Shown one piece after another: positions 35,932-44,193 of a stretch of 64,000 nucleotides of DNA. The stretch is taken from positions 248,001 to 312,000 of the forward strand of contig JAFEDJ010000067.1 in assembly GCA_018241685.1 (NCBI GenBank). The letters are read 5' to 3'. Every line of letters begins with the position of its first letter. Position 1 is the stretch's first letter. A model generated the notes under the pieces. That model saw nothing but the letters and a program-made list of their open reading frames with translations, was not told the origin of the DNA and ran no database searches. Position numbers and translations under genes: made by a program. The stretch comes from Pseudomonadota bacterium. GTDB taxonomy: Bacteria; Pseudomonadota; Gammaproteobacteria; Burkholderiales; Rhodocyclaceae.

Positions 35932-36789
35932 TCAGGTGGGGCCGCTGGCGACAGGACGGGCCGGATCGGCACACCACTCGCTCCAGGAGCCGGCGTAGAG
36001 CTTGGCCCCGTCGAGGCCGACAGCCTCCATGGCCAGCAGATTGTGGCAGGCAGTGACGCCAGAGCCACATTGAAGGACCACGTTATGTGCGTCGCCACCC
36101 TTGATCAGCGCGCCGAACTCTTCCTGAAGCTCCGACAGCTGCTTGAAGCTACCGTCAGCGCTGAGGTTGTCCTTGAAGAAGCGGTTGATGGCGCCAGGGA
36201 TGTGCCCGCCAACTGGGTCGAGGGTTTCGTTCTCGCCTCGGAAACGATCGGGAGCGCGCGCATCGATCAGAAGCATGTCCGGGCTATGTAGATGGCCGAG
36301 AATGTAGTCGGCATCTACTTTCATGGTGTGCTGAAGCTTCAGGGGGAATGTCTGAGCGGTCTCTTCGATTGGCTTGGTGGTGCTCAGTGGGTAGCCTCCC
36401 GCAGTCCAGGCCTGCAGGCCGCCGTTCAGCACTGCGACGCGATCATGGCCGAGCCAGCGCAGCAGCCACCACAGGCGGGCGGCGAACATGCCACCGACGT
36501 CGTCATAGGCGACGACCTGGGTTTTATCGGAAACCCCGAGGGCGCCCAGCTTGTCGGCGAGGAGCTGTGGGTCGGGCAGCGGATGGCGTCCGTTGAGCCC
36601 GTTACAGGGCCCCGAAAGGTCTTCTTCCAGGTCGAGGAAGAAGGCGTTGGGCAGGTGTCCGTCAGAGTAAGCGTGCCGTCCGAAGTCTGGATCGCGAAGG
36701 TCGAAACGGCAGTCGAAGATGCGCCAGGAAGGCGTCGCTGACTCAGCCAGTTCCTGTGGGGTGATGAGCGTCGTGAAAAGCGGTAGCAC
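35932..36789 (-). CDS. sseA: Two-domain rhodanese (3-mercaptopyruvate sulfurtransferase type)
   Basis: Sulfurtransferase of about 285 aa with two rhodanese domains. The first is non-catalytic (VVAYDDVGGMFAARLWWLL), and the second carries the active cysteine in QCGSGVTACHNLL. The CGSGVT loop is typical of mercaptopyruvate sulfurtransferases rather than thiosulfate rhodaneses. No good ATG fits, so GTG 36789 is proposed. It follows the SpoIIAA-like gene by 22 bases, and the frame runs further upstream only into that gene. Confidence 0.85.
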   Translation of the reverse strand: MLPLFTTLITPQELAESATPSWRIFDCRFDLRDPDFGRHAYSDGHLPNAFFLDLEEDLSGPCNGLNGRHPLPDPQLLADKLGALGVSDKTQVVAYDDVGGMFAARLWWLLRWLGHDRVAVLNGGLQAWTAGGYPLSTTKPIEETAQTFPLKLQHTMKVDADYILGHLHSPDMLLIDARAPDRFRGENETLDPVGGHIPGAINRFFKDNLSADGSFKQLSELQEEFGALIKGGDAHNVVLQCGSGVTACHNLLAMEAVGLDGAKLYAGSWSEWCADPARPVASGPT

Positions 36790-36811
36790 GGCGGTAGCGT
36801 CCTCAGCGGCC

Positions 36812-37177
36812 TTAGTCTGCAACCGGCGACGGAATGCCGCTGATCCAGGCTTCGGCGTCGTCGGCATCCTCGAATACACGGGTGTTGGCATCGACGAAGA
36901 TCTGCGACAACCATGCACTCCAGGTCACCCATTGGTCGTCAGTGACGATTGCGATACGGGCAAAATCGTGGGCGTGAGCACGCGCAAAGCGGATTTCCTC
37001 AAGGGCCATGTCCACGGTGAAGCCGGTCATTTCCCGCAGATCGAAGAACAGGCTGACGGGGCCTTCGAACTGTACCTTGTAATTGACGAGTTCCTCGAAT
37101 TCCTTGTAGTCGGCCAGGGTGAACTCGCCAAAGACGGTCACGTTGATGCGGCTGTCCTTGTTATCGGTGGTGATCAT
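36812..37177 (-). CDS. SpoIIAA/STAS-like protein
   Basis: Soluble protein of 121 aa resembling the SpoIIAA-like (DUF3478) family with a STAS/SEC14-type fold. Segments include VFGEFTLADYKEFEELV, PVSLFFDLREMTGFT and DFARIAIVTDDQWVTW. The family is common in proteobacteria, and its role, perhaps lipid or partner binding, is unsettled. AGGAAG precedes the ATG. It shares orientation and a short gap with the sulfurtransferase gene. Confidence 0.8.
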   Translation of the reverse strand: MITTDNKDSRINVTVFGEFTLADYKEFEELVNYKVQFEGPVSLFFDLREMTGFTVDMALEEIRFARAHAHDFARIAIVTDDQWVTWSAWLSQIFVDANTRVFEDADDAEAWISGIPSPVAD

Positions 37178-37238
37178 CGCCTGCTTCCTTTCTGGGCTGA
37201 CTATATGTTTGCAGTGTAGCGCCGGACGGCGCCCGGCT

Positions 37239-38102
37239 TCAATCGGCCTCCAGGGCTGGTGTGAGTTTGCGGGAGGCCAGGGAGACCAGAATGCCGCTGG
37301 AGATGATGATCACGATGGCGAACATGGACGTCCAGGGCAGGTGCTCTTGCCAGAGCATGACACCGAATAGGCTCGAGAAGACGACCGTGCTGTAGGCTAG
37401 GTTGGCAGAAACCAGCGTCTTACCGTAGCGGTAGGCCCGAGTCATGGCGAGTTGGGCGCAGCCACCAAAACCACCGACGCCGAGCAGGATGGCCGCACCT
37501 TCTAGTGAGATGGAATGCAGTTCGCCGGCAAACAATGCCCAGGGTAGGCCGAAGAGGCTGGTGATCAGCGAGAACCACAACACCGTGCGGGCCTCCGGTT
37601 CTCCGACTCGCCCCAGCTCACGGACGTTAACGTACGCGATGCTGGCGATCAGGCCAGCCCCCAGGCCGCTCAGCCCTCCGAGCCACTGGCTGGGTTGCAA
37701 GGTTGGCTTGAGCAGCAGGATCACGCCGAAAAAACCCAGGCCAACGGCACCGAAGAGCACGGGGCTGACACGTTCCTTGAACCAAAGGGCAAGCAGTAGG
37801 GCGACGAACAGCGGAGAGGTGTAATTGAGCGTGACCGCAGTGGCGAGCGGCAGGATACCGAGGGAGAAAAAGTAGCACATCAGCGCGATGGAGCCAGACA
37901 GGCCACGAGACAACTGCAGACGCCAGTGCGGAGTGGCGGGGGACGTGTCCTGCAGGCGCAGCAGGACGATCATCATCAGTAAGCCCACAAGCCCTCGATA
38001 GAAGACCAGTTCGCCGGTGGAGAAGAGCGCGGAGCCGAGTTTGACGCACACCCCCATGCAGGCGAACAACAGGCTGGCGACGATCATCCAGAGGGATTGC
38101 AT
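37239..38102 (-). CDS. EamA-family (DMT) membrane transporter
   Basis: Membrane protein of 287 aa with about ten helices arranged as two EamA repeats. The first repeat has LVFYRGLVGLLMMIVLLRL, and the second has GGCAQLAMTRAYRYGKTLVS. The family exports metabolites and drugs, and the substrate is not predictable. It lies downstream of the aceA terminator and so is likely transcribed on its own. Confidence 0.88.
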   Translation of the reverse strand: MQSLWMIVASLLFACMGVCVKLGSALFSTGELVFYRGLVGLLMMIVLLRLQDTSPATPHWRLQLSRGLSGSIALMCYFFSLGILPLATAVTLNYTSPLFVALLLALWFKERVSPVLFGAVGLGFFGVILLLKPTLQPSQWLGGLSGLGAGLIASIAYVNVRELGRVGEPEARTVLWFSLITSLFGLPWALFAGELHSISLEGAAILLGVGGFGGCAQLAMTRAYRYGKTLVSANLAYSTVVFSSLFGVMLWQEHLPWTSMFAIVIIISSGILVSLASRKLTPALEAD

Positions 38103-38171
38103 GGGGAGCTTCGGTGGAAGGAAACCTCCCCATTTTACTGAATGAACTCGCCCTGGCCCGGCGCAAACGTG

Positions 38172-38202
38172 AAAAACCCCCGGGGCTTGCGCCCGCGGGG
38201 GT
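38172..38202 (-). terminator. Terminator of aceA
   Basis: ACCCCCG and CGGGGGT (38176-38182 and 38196-38202) form a 7-bp stem, followed on the minus strand by five T. It lies 45 bases beyond the aceA stop. Confidence 0.8.
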
Positions 38203-38246
38203 CTTCAACCAAGCGTGCCGGCGAGGGATGCCGGCAACCGGATTTC

Positions 38247-39560
38247 TTAGTGGAACTGTTCTTCTTCGGTGGAACCGGTCAGGGCCTTCACGGAGGAAGA
38301 GCCGCCCTGGATTACGGTGGTCACGTCGTCGAAGTAACCGGTACCCACTTCTTGCTGGTGGGAGACGAAGGTGTAGCCTTGTTCGCGAGCAGCGAATTCC
38401 GGCTCCTGGACCATTTCAACATAGTGCTTCATGCCTTCGCCGCGAGCGTAAGCGTGGGCGAACTTGAAGGTGTTGTACCAGTTGACGTGGATGCCGGCCA
38501 GGGTGATGAACTGGTACTTGTAGCCCAGCGCGGACAGTTCTTCCTGGAAGGAGGCGATCTGCGAGTCGTTGAGGTTCTTCTTCCAGTTGAAGGACGGCGA
38601 GCAGTTGTAGGACAGCAGCTTGCCCGGGCAGGCGGCCAGCACGGCTTGGGCGAATTCGCGGGCAAAGCCGATATCGGGCACGCCGGTTTCACACCAGACC
38701 AGATCAGCATACGGAGCGTAAGCCACGCCACGGGAGATGGACTGTTCCAGACCGTTCTTGACGCGGAAGAAGCCTTCCTGGGTGCGCTCGCCGGTGAGGA
38801 ACGGCTTGTCGTTCTCGTCGTAGTCGGAGGTGATCAGGTTGGCGGCTTCGGCATCGGTACGGGCCAGGATCAGGGTGGGGACACCCATCACGTCGGCGGC
38901 GAAACGTGCGGAGATCAGCTTCTCGACGGCTTCACGGGTCGGCACGAGCACCTTGCCACCCATGTGGCCACACTTCTTGGCGGCAGCCAGCTGGTCTTCG
39001 AAGTGCACACCGGCAGCGCCGGCGGCGATCATGTTCTTCATCAGTTCGAAGGCGTTCAGCACGCCGCCGAAACCGGCTTCCGCGTCAGCAACGATCGGCA
39101 GGAAGTAGTCGATGAAGCCTTCGTCGCCCGGGTTGATGCCACGGGACCACTGAATTTCGTCAGCGCGCTTGAAGGTGTTGTTGATGCGGCGAACCATGGT
39201 CGGCACGGAGTCGTAAGCGTACAGCGACTGGTCCGGGTACATGGTTTCGGAGGTGTTGCCGTCGGCGGCGACTTGCCAGCCGGACAGATACACGGCTTCC
39301 AGGCCAGCCTTGGCCTGTTGCATGGCTTGACCGGCAGTGATGGCGCCGAAAGCATTGACGTAGCCCTTCTTGGCGCCGCCGTTCACCTTGTCCCACAGGA
39401 CCTTGGCGCCGCGCTGGGCCAGGGTGTACTCAGGCTGCAGGCTGCCACGCAGGCGCACGACGTCAGCGGCGGAGTAACCACGCTTGACGCCCTTCCAACG
39501 GGGGTTTTCGGCCCAGTCTTTTTCCAGAGCGGCGATTTGCTGTTCGCGAGTCAGAGACAT
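38247..39560 (-). CDS. aceA: Isocitrate lyase
   Basis: First enzyme of the glyoxylate shunt (437 aa), which splits isocitrate into succinate and glyoxylate. The catalytic cysteine motif is KKCGHMGGKVLVPT, and the substrate-binding SPSFNWKKNL is present. ATG 39560 (MSLTREQQIAALEKDW) has AGGA upstream. The length matches the proteobacterial subclass of about 430 residues. No malate synthase gene is adjacent. The gene has its own promoter and terminator. Confidence 0.97.
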   Translation of the reverse strand: MSLTREQQIAALEKDWAENPRWKGVKRGYSAADVVRLRGSLQPEYTLAQRGAKVLWDKVNGGAKKGYVNAFGAITAGQAMQQAKAGLEAVYLSGWQVAADGNTSETMYPDQSLYAYDSVPTMVRRINNTFKRADEIQWSRGINPGDEGFIDYFLPIVADAEAGFGGVLNAFELMKNMIAAGAAGVHFEDQLAAAKKCGHMGGKVLVPTREAVEKLISARFAADVMGVPTLILARTDAEAANLITSDYDENDKPFLTGERTQEGFFRVKNGLEQSISRGVAYAPYADLVWCETGVPDIGFAREFAQAVLAACPGKLLSYNCSPSFNWKKNLNDSQIASFQEELSALGYKYQFITLAGIHVNWYNTFKFAHAYARGEGMKHYVEMVQEPEFAAREQGYTFVSHQQEVGTGYFDDVTTVIQGGSSSVKALTGSTEEEQFH

Positions 39561-39707
39561 ACGTAATCCTTTTCTAACCAAGTGGGGAGGGGAAGCCGGG
39601 GTGCGGAAGTCTGCTCTTGCGGGCTGTGCTTCGCGCTCACTCCTGAGCCGCTTGATCCTGCTGCCGTAGGCTTTGGAGCGCTTCGGAAACGTCGATCAGT
39701 GGGAGAA

Positions 39708-39736
39708 AGTATAGGGATGATCGTGCATGGCAGCAA
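39708..39736 (-). promoter_or_regulatory. Probable aceA promoter
   Basis: On the minus strand TTGCTG (complement of 39731-39736) stands 17 bases before TATACT (complement of 39708-39713), a five-of-six -10. The weak -35 fits an activator-dependent promoter. The start site would be near 39701, about 140 bases before the ATG. Confidence 0.55.
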
Positions 39737-39740
39737 TAGG

Positions 39741-39752
39741 TCTTATATAAGA
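39741..39752. promoter_or_regulatory. 12-bp palindrome upstream of the aceA promoter
   Basis: TCTTATATAAGA is a perfect palindrome centred about 45 bases upstream of the proposed aceA start site, with a partial repeat GATATAAGA directly beside it. Position and symmetry fit an activator or repressor site controlling the glyoxylate shunt; the protein is unknown. Confidence 0.45.
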
Positions 39753-39771
39753 TATAAGAAATAAATTTTTC

Positions 39772-39803
39772 AAAAAAAACAGGAGTTTAAGCTCCTGTTT
39801 TTG
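39772..39803. terminator. Terminator of rraA
   Basis: ACAGGAG and CTCCTGT form a 7-bp stem with a 6-base loop. Read on the minus strand it is followed by eight T, and read on the plus strand by five T. It lies 66 bases beyond the rraA stop. Confidence 0.85.
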
Positions 39804-39868
39804 TATCGTGAAATAGTGTCGGCGATTATGAAATGAAGCCTCGCTGCGCTGCGGTCCCTTCTACGGGT

Positions 39869-40348
39869 TTACAGCAATGGGGTTTCCGACAGAATCACCC
39901 CGTCCTCGTCAGCGTATAACCATTGTCCGGGAACGAAGGTGACGCCGCCGAAAGTGACGGGAATGTCCACGTCGCCAGCGCCCTTCTTGACGCTCTTCAT
40001 CGGGTGGGTGGCGAGGGCGAAGACGCCGATGTCCATGCCGGCGATGGGGCCCGAATCGCGGATGCAGCCATACATGATCACGCCGGCCCAGCCGTTCTTG
40101 ACGCCCAGCAGGGCGAGCTGGTCACCAAGCATCGCACAGCGCAGGGAGCCACCGGCGTCCACGACGAGTACGTTGCCGTTGCCCGGGGTGTCGAGGGTCG
40201 AGCGCACGAGGGCGTTGTCCTCGAAGACCTTCAGGGTGCGGATCGGGCCGGCGAAACGGGTTTTGCCGCCAAAGCTGCGGAACATCGGGGCGACAGCGCG
40301 GACCTTGCCTTCGTTGGCGTCGCAGAGGTCGGTGGTCTGGAATTCCAT
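39869..40348 (-). CDS. rraA: RraA-family protein (RNase E regulator / HMG aldolase)
   Basis: Protein of 159 aa of the RraA/methyltransferase-like fold. Segments such as GPIRTLKVFEDNALVR, VLVVDAGGSLRCAMLGD and GVIMYGCIRDSGPIAGMD are characteristic. The GDQLA and RD residues are the aldolase metal-site signature. Family members either inhibit RNase E (RraA) or act as 4-hydroxy-4-methyl-2-oxoglutarate aldolases; sequence alone does not separate the two. It is flanked by its own terminator and that of clpA. Confidence 0.9.
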   Translation of the reverse strand: MEFQTTDLCDANEGKVRAVAPMFRSFGGKTRFAGPIRTLKVFEDNALVRSTLDTPGNGNVLVVDAGGSLRCAMLGDQLALLGVKNGWAGVIMYGCIRDSGPIAGMDIGVFALATHPMKSVKKGAGDVDIPVTFGGVTFVPGQWLYADEDGVILSETPLL

Positions 40349-40374
40349 GTTGACTCCATCAGAGCGGTGAAATG

Positions 40375-40401
40375 AAAACGGGCGGCTTTTCAGCCGCCCG
40401 T
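40375..40401 (-). terminator. Terminator of clpA
   Basis: A 10-bp stem (ACGGGCGGCT, 40378-40387 and 40392-40401) with a 4-base loop is followed on the minus strand by TTTTCATTT. It lies 28 bases beyond the clpA stop. Confidence 0.8.
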
Positions 40402-40428
40402 CAAGGGTGCAAAGCCTGGTTGGAAAAA

Positions 40429-42705
40429 CTATACCGTAGCTTCCACCAATTCCTCGAACACGAGTTTCACCTTGCCGTCCTCGTCCAGGTCGATGGTGAC
40501 CGTGCCGCCGTTGGCCAGGCGGCCGAACAGCAGCTCGTCGGCCAGCGCCGAACGGATGGTGTCCTGGATCAGGCGAGCCATCGGGCGGGCGCCCATCAGC
40601 GGATCGAAACCCTTCTCGCCGAGCCAGTCGCGCAGCTTGTCGGTGAAGTGGGCATCGACCTTCTTCTCGTGCAGTTGAGCTTCCAACTGCATCAGGAACT
40701 TCTCGACCACGCGGGTGATGATGTCGTGGTCCAGGTTCTTGAAGGAGATGATTGCGTCCAGGCGGTTGCGGAACTCCGGCGTGAAGAGGCGCTTGATGTC
40801 GGACATCTCGTCACCCTGCTCGCGCTTCGCGGAGAAGCCGATGACCGCCTTCTGCATGGTTTCCGCGCCGGCGTTGGTGGTCATGATGATGATGGTGTTA
40901 CGGAAGTCCGCCTGGCGCCCATTGTTGTCGGTCAGGGTGCCGTGATCCATCACCTGCAGCAGGATGTTGTAGATATCCGGGTGGGCCTTTTCGATCTCGT
41001 CGAGGAGCAGCACGCAGTGCGGTTTCTTGTTGACCTGCTCGGTGAGCAGGCCGCCCTGGTCGAAACCGACATAGCCCGGCGGGGCGCCGATCAGGCGGGA
41101 CACCGCATGGCGCTCCATGTACTCGGACATGTCGAAGCGCACCAGCTCGATGCCCAGCGTGTAGGCGAGTTGCCGGGCGACTTCGGTCTTGCCGACGCCG
41201 GTCGGGCCGCTGAACAGGAAGGAGCCGATCGGCTTCTGCGGATTGCCGAGGCCCGAGCGGGACATCTTGATGGCCTTGCCGAGCGCCTCGATGGCCGCAT
41301 CCTGACCGAACACGACGTTCTTCAGGTCGCGTTCGAGCGTCTTCAGCGAGGCGCGGTCGTCGTTGGAGACGCTGCGCGGCGGGATCCGGGCGATCTTGGC
41401 GACGATCTCCTCGATCTCGGCCTTGCCGATGAGTTTTTTCTGGCGCGACTTGGGCAGGATGCGCTGGGCGGCACCGGCTTCGTCGATGACGTCGATGGCC
41501 TTGTCGGGCAGGTGACGGTCATTGATGTAGCGGGCCGATAGCTCTGCCGCGCTGGACAGCGCAGAGGCGGAATACTTGATGCCATGGTGCTGCTCGAAGC
41601 GCGACTTGAGGCCCTTGAGGATCTCGACCGTTTCGGGGACCGACGGCTCGACGACGTCCACTTTCTGGAAGCGACGGGACAACGCGTGGTCTTTTTCGAA
41701 GATCTGGCGGAACTCGGTGTAGGTGGTGGCGCCGATGCACTTGAGCTGTCCGGACGACAGGGCCGGCTTCAGCAGGTTGGATGCATCGAGGGTGCCACCC
41801 GAGGCTGCACCGGCGCCGATCAGCGTATGGATCTCGTCGATGAAGAGAATCGCGTTCGGGTGTTCGACCAGCTGCTTCAGCACCGCCTTCAGGCGCTGCT
41901 CGAAGTCGCCGCGGTACTTGGTGCCGGCGAGCAGGGCGCCCATGTCCAGGGCGTAGACCTGGGCGTCGGCCAGTATGTCCGGGATGCGCCCTTCGACGAT
42001 GCGGCGTGCCAGGCCTTCGGCGATCGCGGTCTTGCCGACCCCGGCTTCGCCGACCAGCAGCGGATTGTTCTTGCGGCGGCGGCACAGGGTCTGGATGACG
42101 CGTTCGACTTCCTTCTCGCGGCCGATCAGCGGGTCGATCTTGCCGAGCAAGGCCTGCTGATTGAGGTTCTGCGTGTAGTTGTCGAGGGCGCCGCCGGGGC
42201 TTGCGCCTTCCTGTTCCTGCTCGCCCTGCTCGGAGTCACCCGACGGACGCGCCGGGTTCGCACCCTGCTGCGGCGTCTTGGTGATGCCGTGGGAAATGAA
42301 ATTCACCACATCCAGGCGGGAGATGTTCTGCCGCTGGAGGAAGTACACAGCGTGGGAGTCCTTCTCGCCGAAGATTGCCACCAGCACGTTGGCGCCGGTG
42401 ACTTCCTTCTTGCCGGACGACTGCACGTGCAGGATGGCTCGCTGGATGACACGCTGGAAGCCGAGGGTCGGCTGAGTGTCGATATCTTCGGTGCCTTCCA
42501 CCTTCGGCGTGTGCTCATTGACGAAGTTCGTCAATTCCTTGCGCAGCTCGTCGGTCTTGGCGGCGCAGGCGCGCAGCACTTCGGCGGCGGAAGGATTGTC
42601 GAGGAGCGCAAGCAGGAGGTGCTCCACGGTGATGAACTCATGGCGCTTCTGCCGGGCTTCGACAAAGGCCATGTGCAGACTGACTTCAAGCTCTTGCGCG
42701 ATCAT
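40429..42705 (-). CDS. clpA: ATP-dependent Clp protease ATP-binding subunit ClpA
   Basis: AAA+ unfoldase of 758 aa that feeds ClpP. A Clp_N repeat domain (residues 1-140) is followed by two ATPase modules: the first with GEAGVGKTAIAEGLA and LFIDEIHTL, the second with GPTGVGKTEVARQLA and LLLDEIEKAH. An IGF-type ClpP-docking loop (AVIGFSAKREQG) and the pore segment GYVGFDQGG are visible. TGGAGGAAAA precedes the ATG. It lies one base after clpS, the usual clpS-clpA order. Confidence 0.97.
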   Translation of the reverse strand: MIAQELEVSLHMAFVEARQKRHEFITVEHLLLALLDNPSAAEVLRACAAKTDELRKELTNFVNEHTPKVEGTEDIDTQPTLGFQRVIQRAILHVQSSGKKEVTGANVLVAIFGEKDSHAVYFLQRQNISRLDVVNFISHGITKTPQQGANPARPSGDSEQGEQEQEGASPGGALDNYTQNLNQQALLGKIDPLIGREKEVERVIQTLCRRRKNNPLLVGEAGVGKTAIAEGLARRIVEGRIPDILADAQVYALDMGALLAGTKYRGDFEQRLKAVLKQLVEHPNAILFIDEIHTLIGAGAASGGTLDASNLLKPALSSGQLKCIGATTYTEFRQIFEKDHALSRRFQKVDVVEPSVPETVEILKGLKSRFEQHHGIKYSASALSSAAELSARYINDRHLPDKAIDVIDEAGAAQRILPKSRQKKLIGKAEIEEIVAKIARIPPRSVSNDDRASLKTLERDLKNVVFGQDAAIEALGKAIKMSRSGLGNPQKPIGSFLFSGPTGVGKTEVARQLAYTLGIELVRFDMSEYMERHAVSRLIGAPPGYVGFDQGGLLTEQVNKKPHCVLLLDEIEKAHPDIYNILLQVMDHGTLTDNNGRQADFRNTIIIMTTNAGAETMQKAVIGFSAKREQGDEMSDIKRLFTPEFRNRLDAIISFKNLDHDIITRVVEKFLMQLEAQLHEKKVDAHFTDKLRDWLGEKGFDPLMGARPMARLIQDTIRSALADELLFGRLANGGTVTIDLDEDGKVKLVFEELVEATV

Positions 42706-42706
42706 T

Positions 42707-43015
42707 TCAGTTTTCCTCCATGACGCAAGCCAAGGGGTGCTGGTTCTGGCGTGCGTACGCGATGACCTGCTCGACCTTGGTGGCTGCGATGTCCCGCGGG
42801 AAGACTCCGCATACACCAACGCCCTCTCTGTGCACTTTGAGCATGATCCGCGTGGCTTGTTCGCGGTCCATCCCAAAGAATTTCTGTATCACGGTCACCA
42901 CGAAATCCATCGGGGTGAAATCGTCGTTAAGGAGCATGACCTTGAACAGCGGTGGCGGCTTGACCCGCGTGACCTCTGTATCGAGAACCGACTCTTCCTG
43001 CTTTTTGATGACCAT
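42707..43015 (-). CDS. clpS: ClpA adaptor ClpS
   Basis: N-end-rule adaptor of 102 aa that delivers substrates to ClpA. The substrate-pocket and core segments FKVMLLNDDFTPMDFVV and MLKVHREGVGVCGVFPRDIA are diagnostic. ATG 43015 (VIKKQEESVLDTE) is chosen by similarity to other ClpS; an ATG three codons earlier (43024) is possible. Coupling to clpA is tight. Confidence 0.95.
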   Translation of the reverse strand: MVIKKQEESVLDTEVTRVKPPPLFKVMLLNDDFTPMDFVVTVIQKFFGMDREQATRIMLKVHREGVGVCGVFPRDIAATKVEQVIAYARQNQHPLACVMEEN

Positions 43016-43406
43016 GCGAACCATTCTAAACAACCCCGATGATTGTGCAAGAGCCACCCCGCACGCCCATCCAGGGGAACCTGGGACAGCGCATTGGCCT
43101 TTTCATGCTGCGCTGCAAGAGGGAATTAAGTCGCGAAAAAACAGACGCTTTAATCCGAAATGGGATTAAACGCGACAAATGGAACCCGCTCGCATGCTGT
43201 GTTGCAACAACCGTGCCGGTTCATAAATGCGTTGACGGCCTCAATCAAGTCACGTAAAAGCAAAACTGTGTTCGCGCCAAGTTAGAAGCGACGGGGCTTT
43301 GCGTCGCGTATTGCAAGATATGCCGTCGGAAGTTCTCGCTTGTCTTGACTCGATAGCACGCTGGATGTCCGGATCGTATTACTGAAATCAAGAAGGAATT
43401 TGCAAT
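43016..43406. other. Intergenic region between clpS and the cold-shock gene
   Basis: These 391 bases between divergent genes hold the clpS upstream region and a probable cold-shock promoter at 43232-43260 with a leader of about 140 bases. An open frame at 43039-43257 has no SD and no recognisable product and is not taken as a gene. Confidence 0.6.
43232..43260 (+). promoter_or_regulatory. Probable cold-shock gene promoter
   Basis: TTGACG (43232-43237, five of six) and TAAAAG (43255-43260, four of six) are 17 bases apart. The predicted start near 43267 leaves a leader of about 140 bases before ATG 43407, similar in length to the temperature-responsive leader of E. coli cspA. Confidence 0.5.
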
Positions 43407-43610
43407 ATGGCAACTGGTACTGTTAAGTGGTTCAACGACGCCAAAGGTTTCGGCTTCATTACGCCGGATGACGGTAGCGAAGACTTGTTCGCCCACTTCT
43501 CTGCGATCAACATGAACGGCTTCAAGTCGCTGAAGGAAGGGGAGAAAGTCCAGTTCGAAGTCACCCAGGGCCCGAAGGGCAAGCAAGCGTCGAACATCCA
43601 GCGCGCTTGA
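43407..43610 (+). CDS. cspA: Cold-shock protein (CspA family)
   Basis: RNA chaperone of 67 aa, a single cold-shock domain. RNP1 (KGFGFI, residues 13-18) and RNP2 (DLFAHF, 26-31) carry the nucleic-acid-binding aromatics. AAGGAA lies upstream of the ATG. A hairpin (CCAGGGT-N5-ACCCTGG, 43624-43642) follows the stop but lacks a U tract. The long leader suggests post-transcriptional control. Confidence 0.97.
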   Translation: MATGTVKWFNDAKGFGFITPDDGSEDLFAHFSAINMNGFKSLKEGEKVQFEVTQGPKGKQASNIQRA

Positions 43611-43740
43611 TGCTCCCGATCTGCCAGGGTTGATCACCCTGGTGTCGTGACCAAGGCCGCCGATGCGCGAAAGTGCATTGGCGGTTTTCATTTTCTGGGC
43701 CGAATTCCCTATCGGGCGGTGGTGTTTGGAAAGACCGCAT

Positions 43741-43893
43741 ATGGCTCTTCAGTCAGGCTTTGGGGAGGAGCTATGGATGTGCGTGGAATGCTTGGCAGGC
43801 ATGCCTCATGCCATTGGGTGGTGCGTCGGCAGCAGGGTTCCGCACATTTTTGATGCGCGTTGTCGGAAATGTGACAGTTGCTTATATGGTTAG
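43741..43893 (+). CDS. Possible small Cys-rich protein
   Basis: A 50-codon frame with two CxxC pairs plus further cysteines (MCVEC near residue 14, then CRKCDSC near the end), the arrangement of a small zinc ribbon. GGAAAG lies seven bases upstream of ATG 43741. Third-position GC is lower than in neighbouring genes, so it may be non-coding or recently acquired. No family is recognised. A second small frame overlaps it (43772-43853) behind a better SD. Evidence is weak. Confidence 0.25.
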   Translation: MALQSGFGEELWMCVECLAGMPHAIGWCVGSRVPHIFDARCRKCDSCLYG

Positions 43894-43918
43894 TGCTGCA
43901 GGTGGGGAGGGGATTGAG

Positions 43919-43970
43919 TGCACAGTAATAAAAAAACCCGCTCGGGAGCGGGTTTTTTTATTACTGTGCA
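43919..43970. terminator. Very large bidirectional terminator before rpmG
   Basis: A perfect 25-bp inverted repeat (43919-43943 and 43946-43970) has only two bases between arms. The core is CCCGCTC/GAGCGGG flanked by seven A and seven T, so it gives an intrinsic terminator in both directions. It serves rpmG on the minus strand and anything from the left on the plus strand. Confidence 0.92.
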
Positions 43971-43998
43971 ACAAGCGGTAATCGCGTGCCGGAAGCAA

Positions 43999-44166
43999 TT
44001 ACTTGAGTTTCACTTCCTTGTACGGCACGTGCTTGCGGGCAACGGGATCGTACTTGTTGAATTCCAGCTTGTTCGGGGTGGTACGCTTGTTCTTGGACGT
44101 GGTGTAGAAGTGCCCGGTGCCAGCAGTGGACTCGAGCTTGATCTTTTCGCGGCCGCCTTTTGCCAT
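43999..44166 (-). CDS. rpmG: 50S ribosomal protein L33
   Basis: Ribosomal protein of 55 aa. The sequence opens MAKGGREKIKLESTAGTGHF and includes YTTSKNKRTTPNKLEFNKYD, typical of the cysteine-free proteobacterial L33. It lacks the CxxC zinc motifs of the other L33 type. It sits 27 bases after rpmB in the usual rpmB-rpmG operon, preceded by a GGAGATAA-type SD. Confidence 0.97.
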   Translation of the reverse strand: MAKGGREKIKLESTAGTGHFYTTSKNKRTTPNKLEFNKYDPVARKHVPYKEVKLK

Positions 44167-44193
44167 TTCGATTTATCTCCTGGTTAAAAAGGC

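Larger units (their letters stand above)
39561..39868. other. Intergenic region between aceA and rraA
   Basis: No gene was found in these 308 bases. They hold the aceA promoter (39708-39736), a 12-bp palindrome (39741-39752) in an AT-rich block, and the rraA terminator (39772-39803). The remainder, 39804-39868, shows nothing recognisable. Confidence 0.7.
43611..43998. other. Region between the cold-shock gene and rpmG
   Basis: These 388 bases hold the cspA hairpin (43624-43642), a possible 50-codon Cys-rich frame (43741-43893), a strong SD-like GGGGAGGAG at 43761-43769 before a 26-codon frame (43772-43853), and the large terminator at 43919-43970. Nothing else is recognisable. Confidence 0.6.

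Noticed and set aside
43039..43257. 72-codon frame upstream of the cold-shock gene
   Set aside because: No SD, no recognisable product, and it overlaps the probable cold-shock promoter region.
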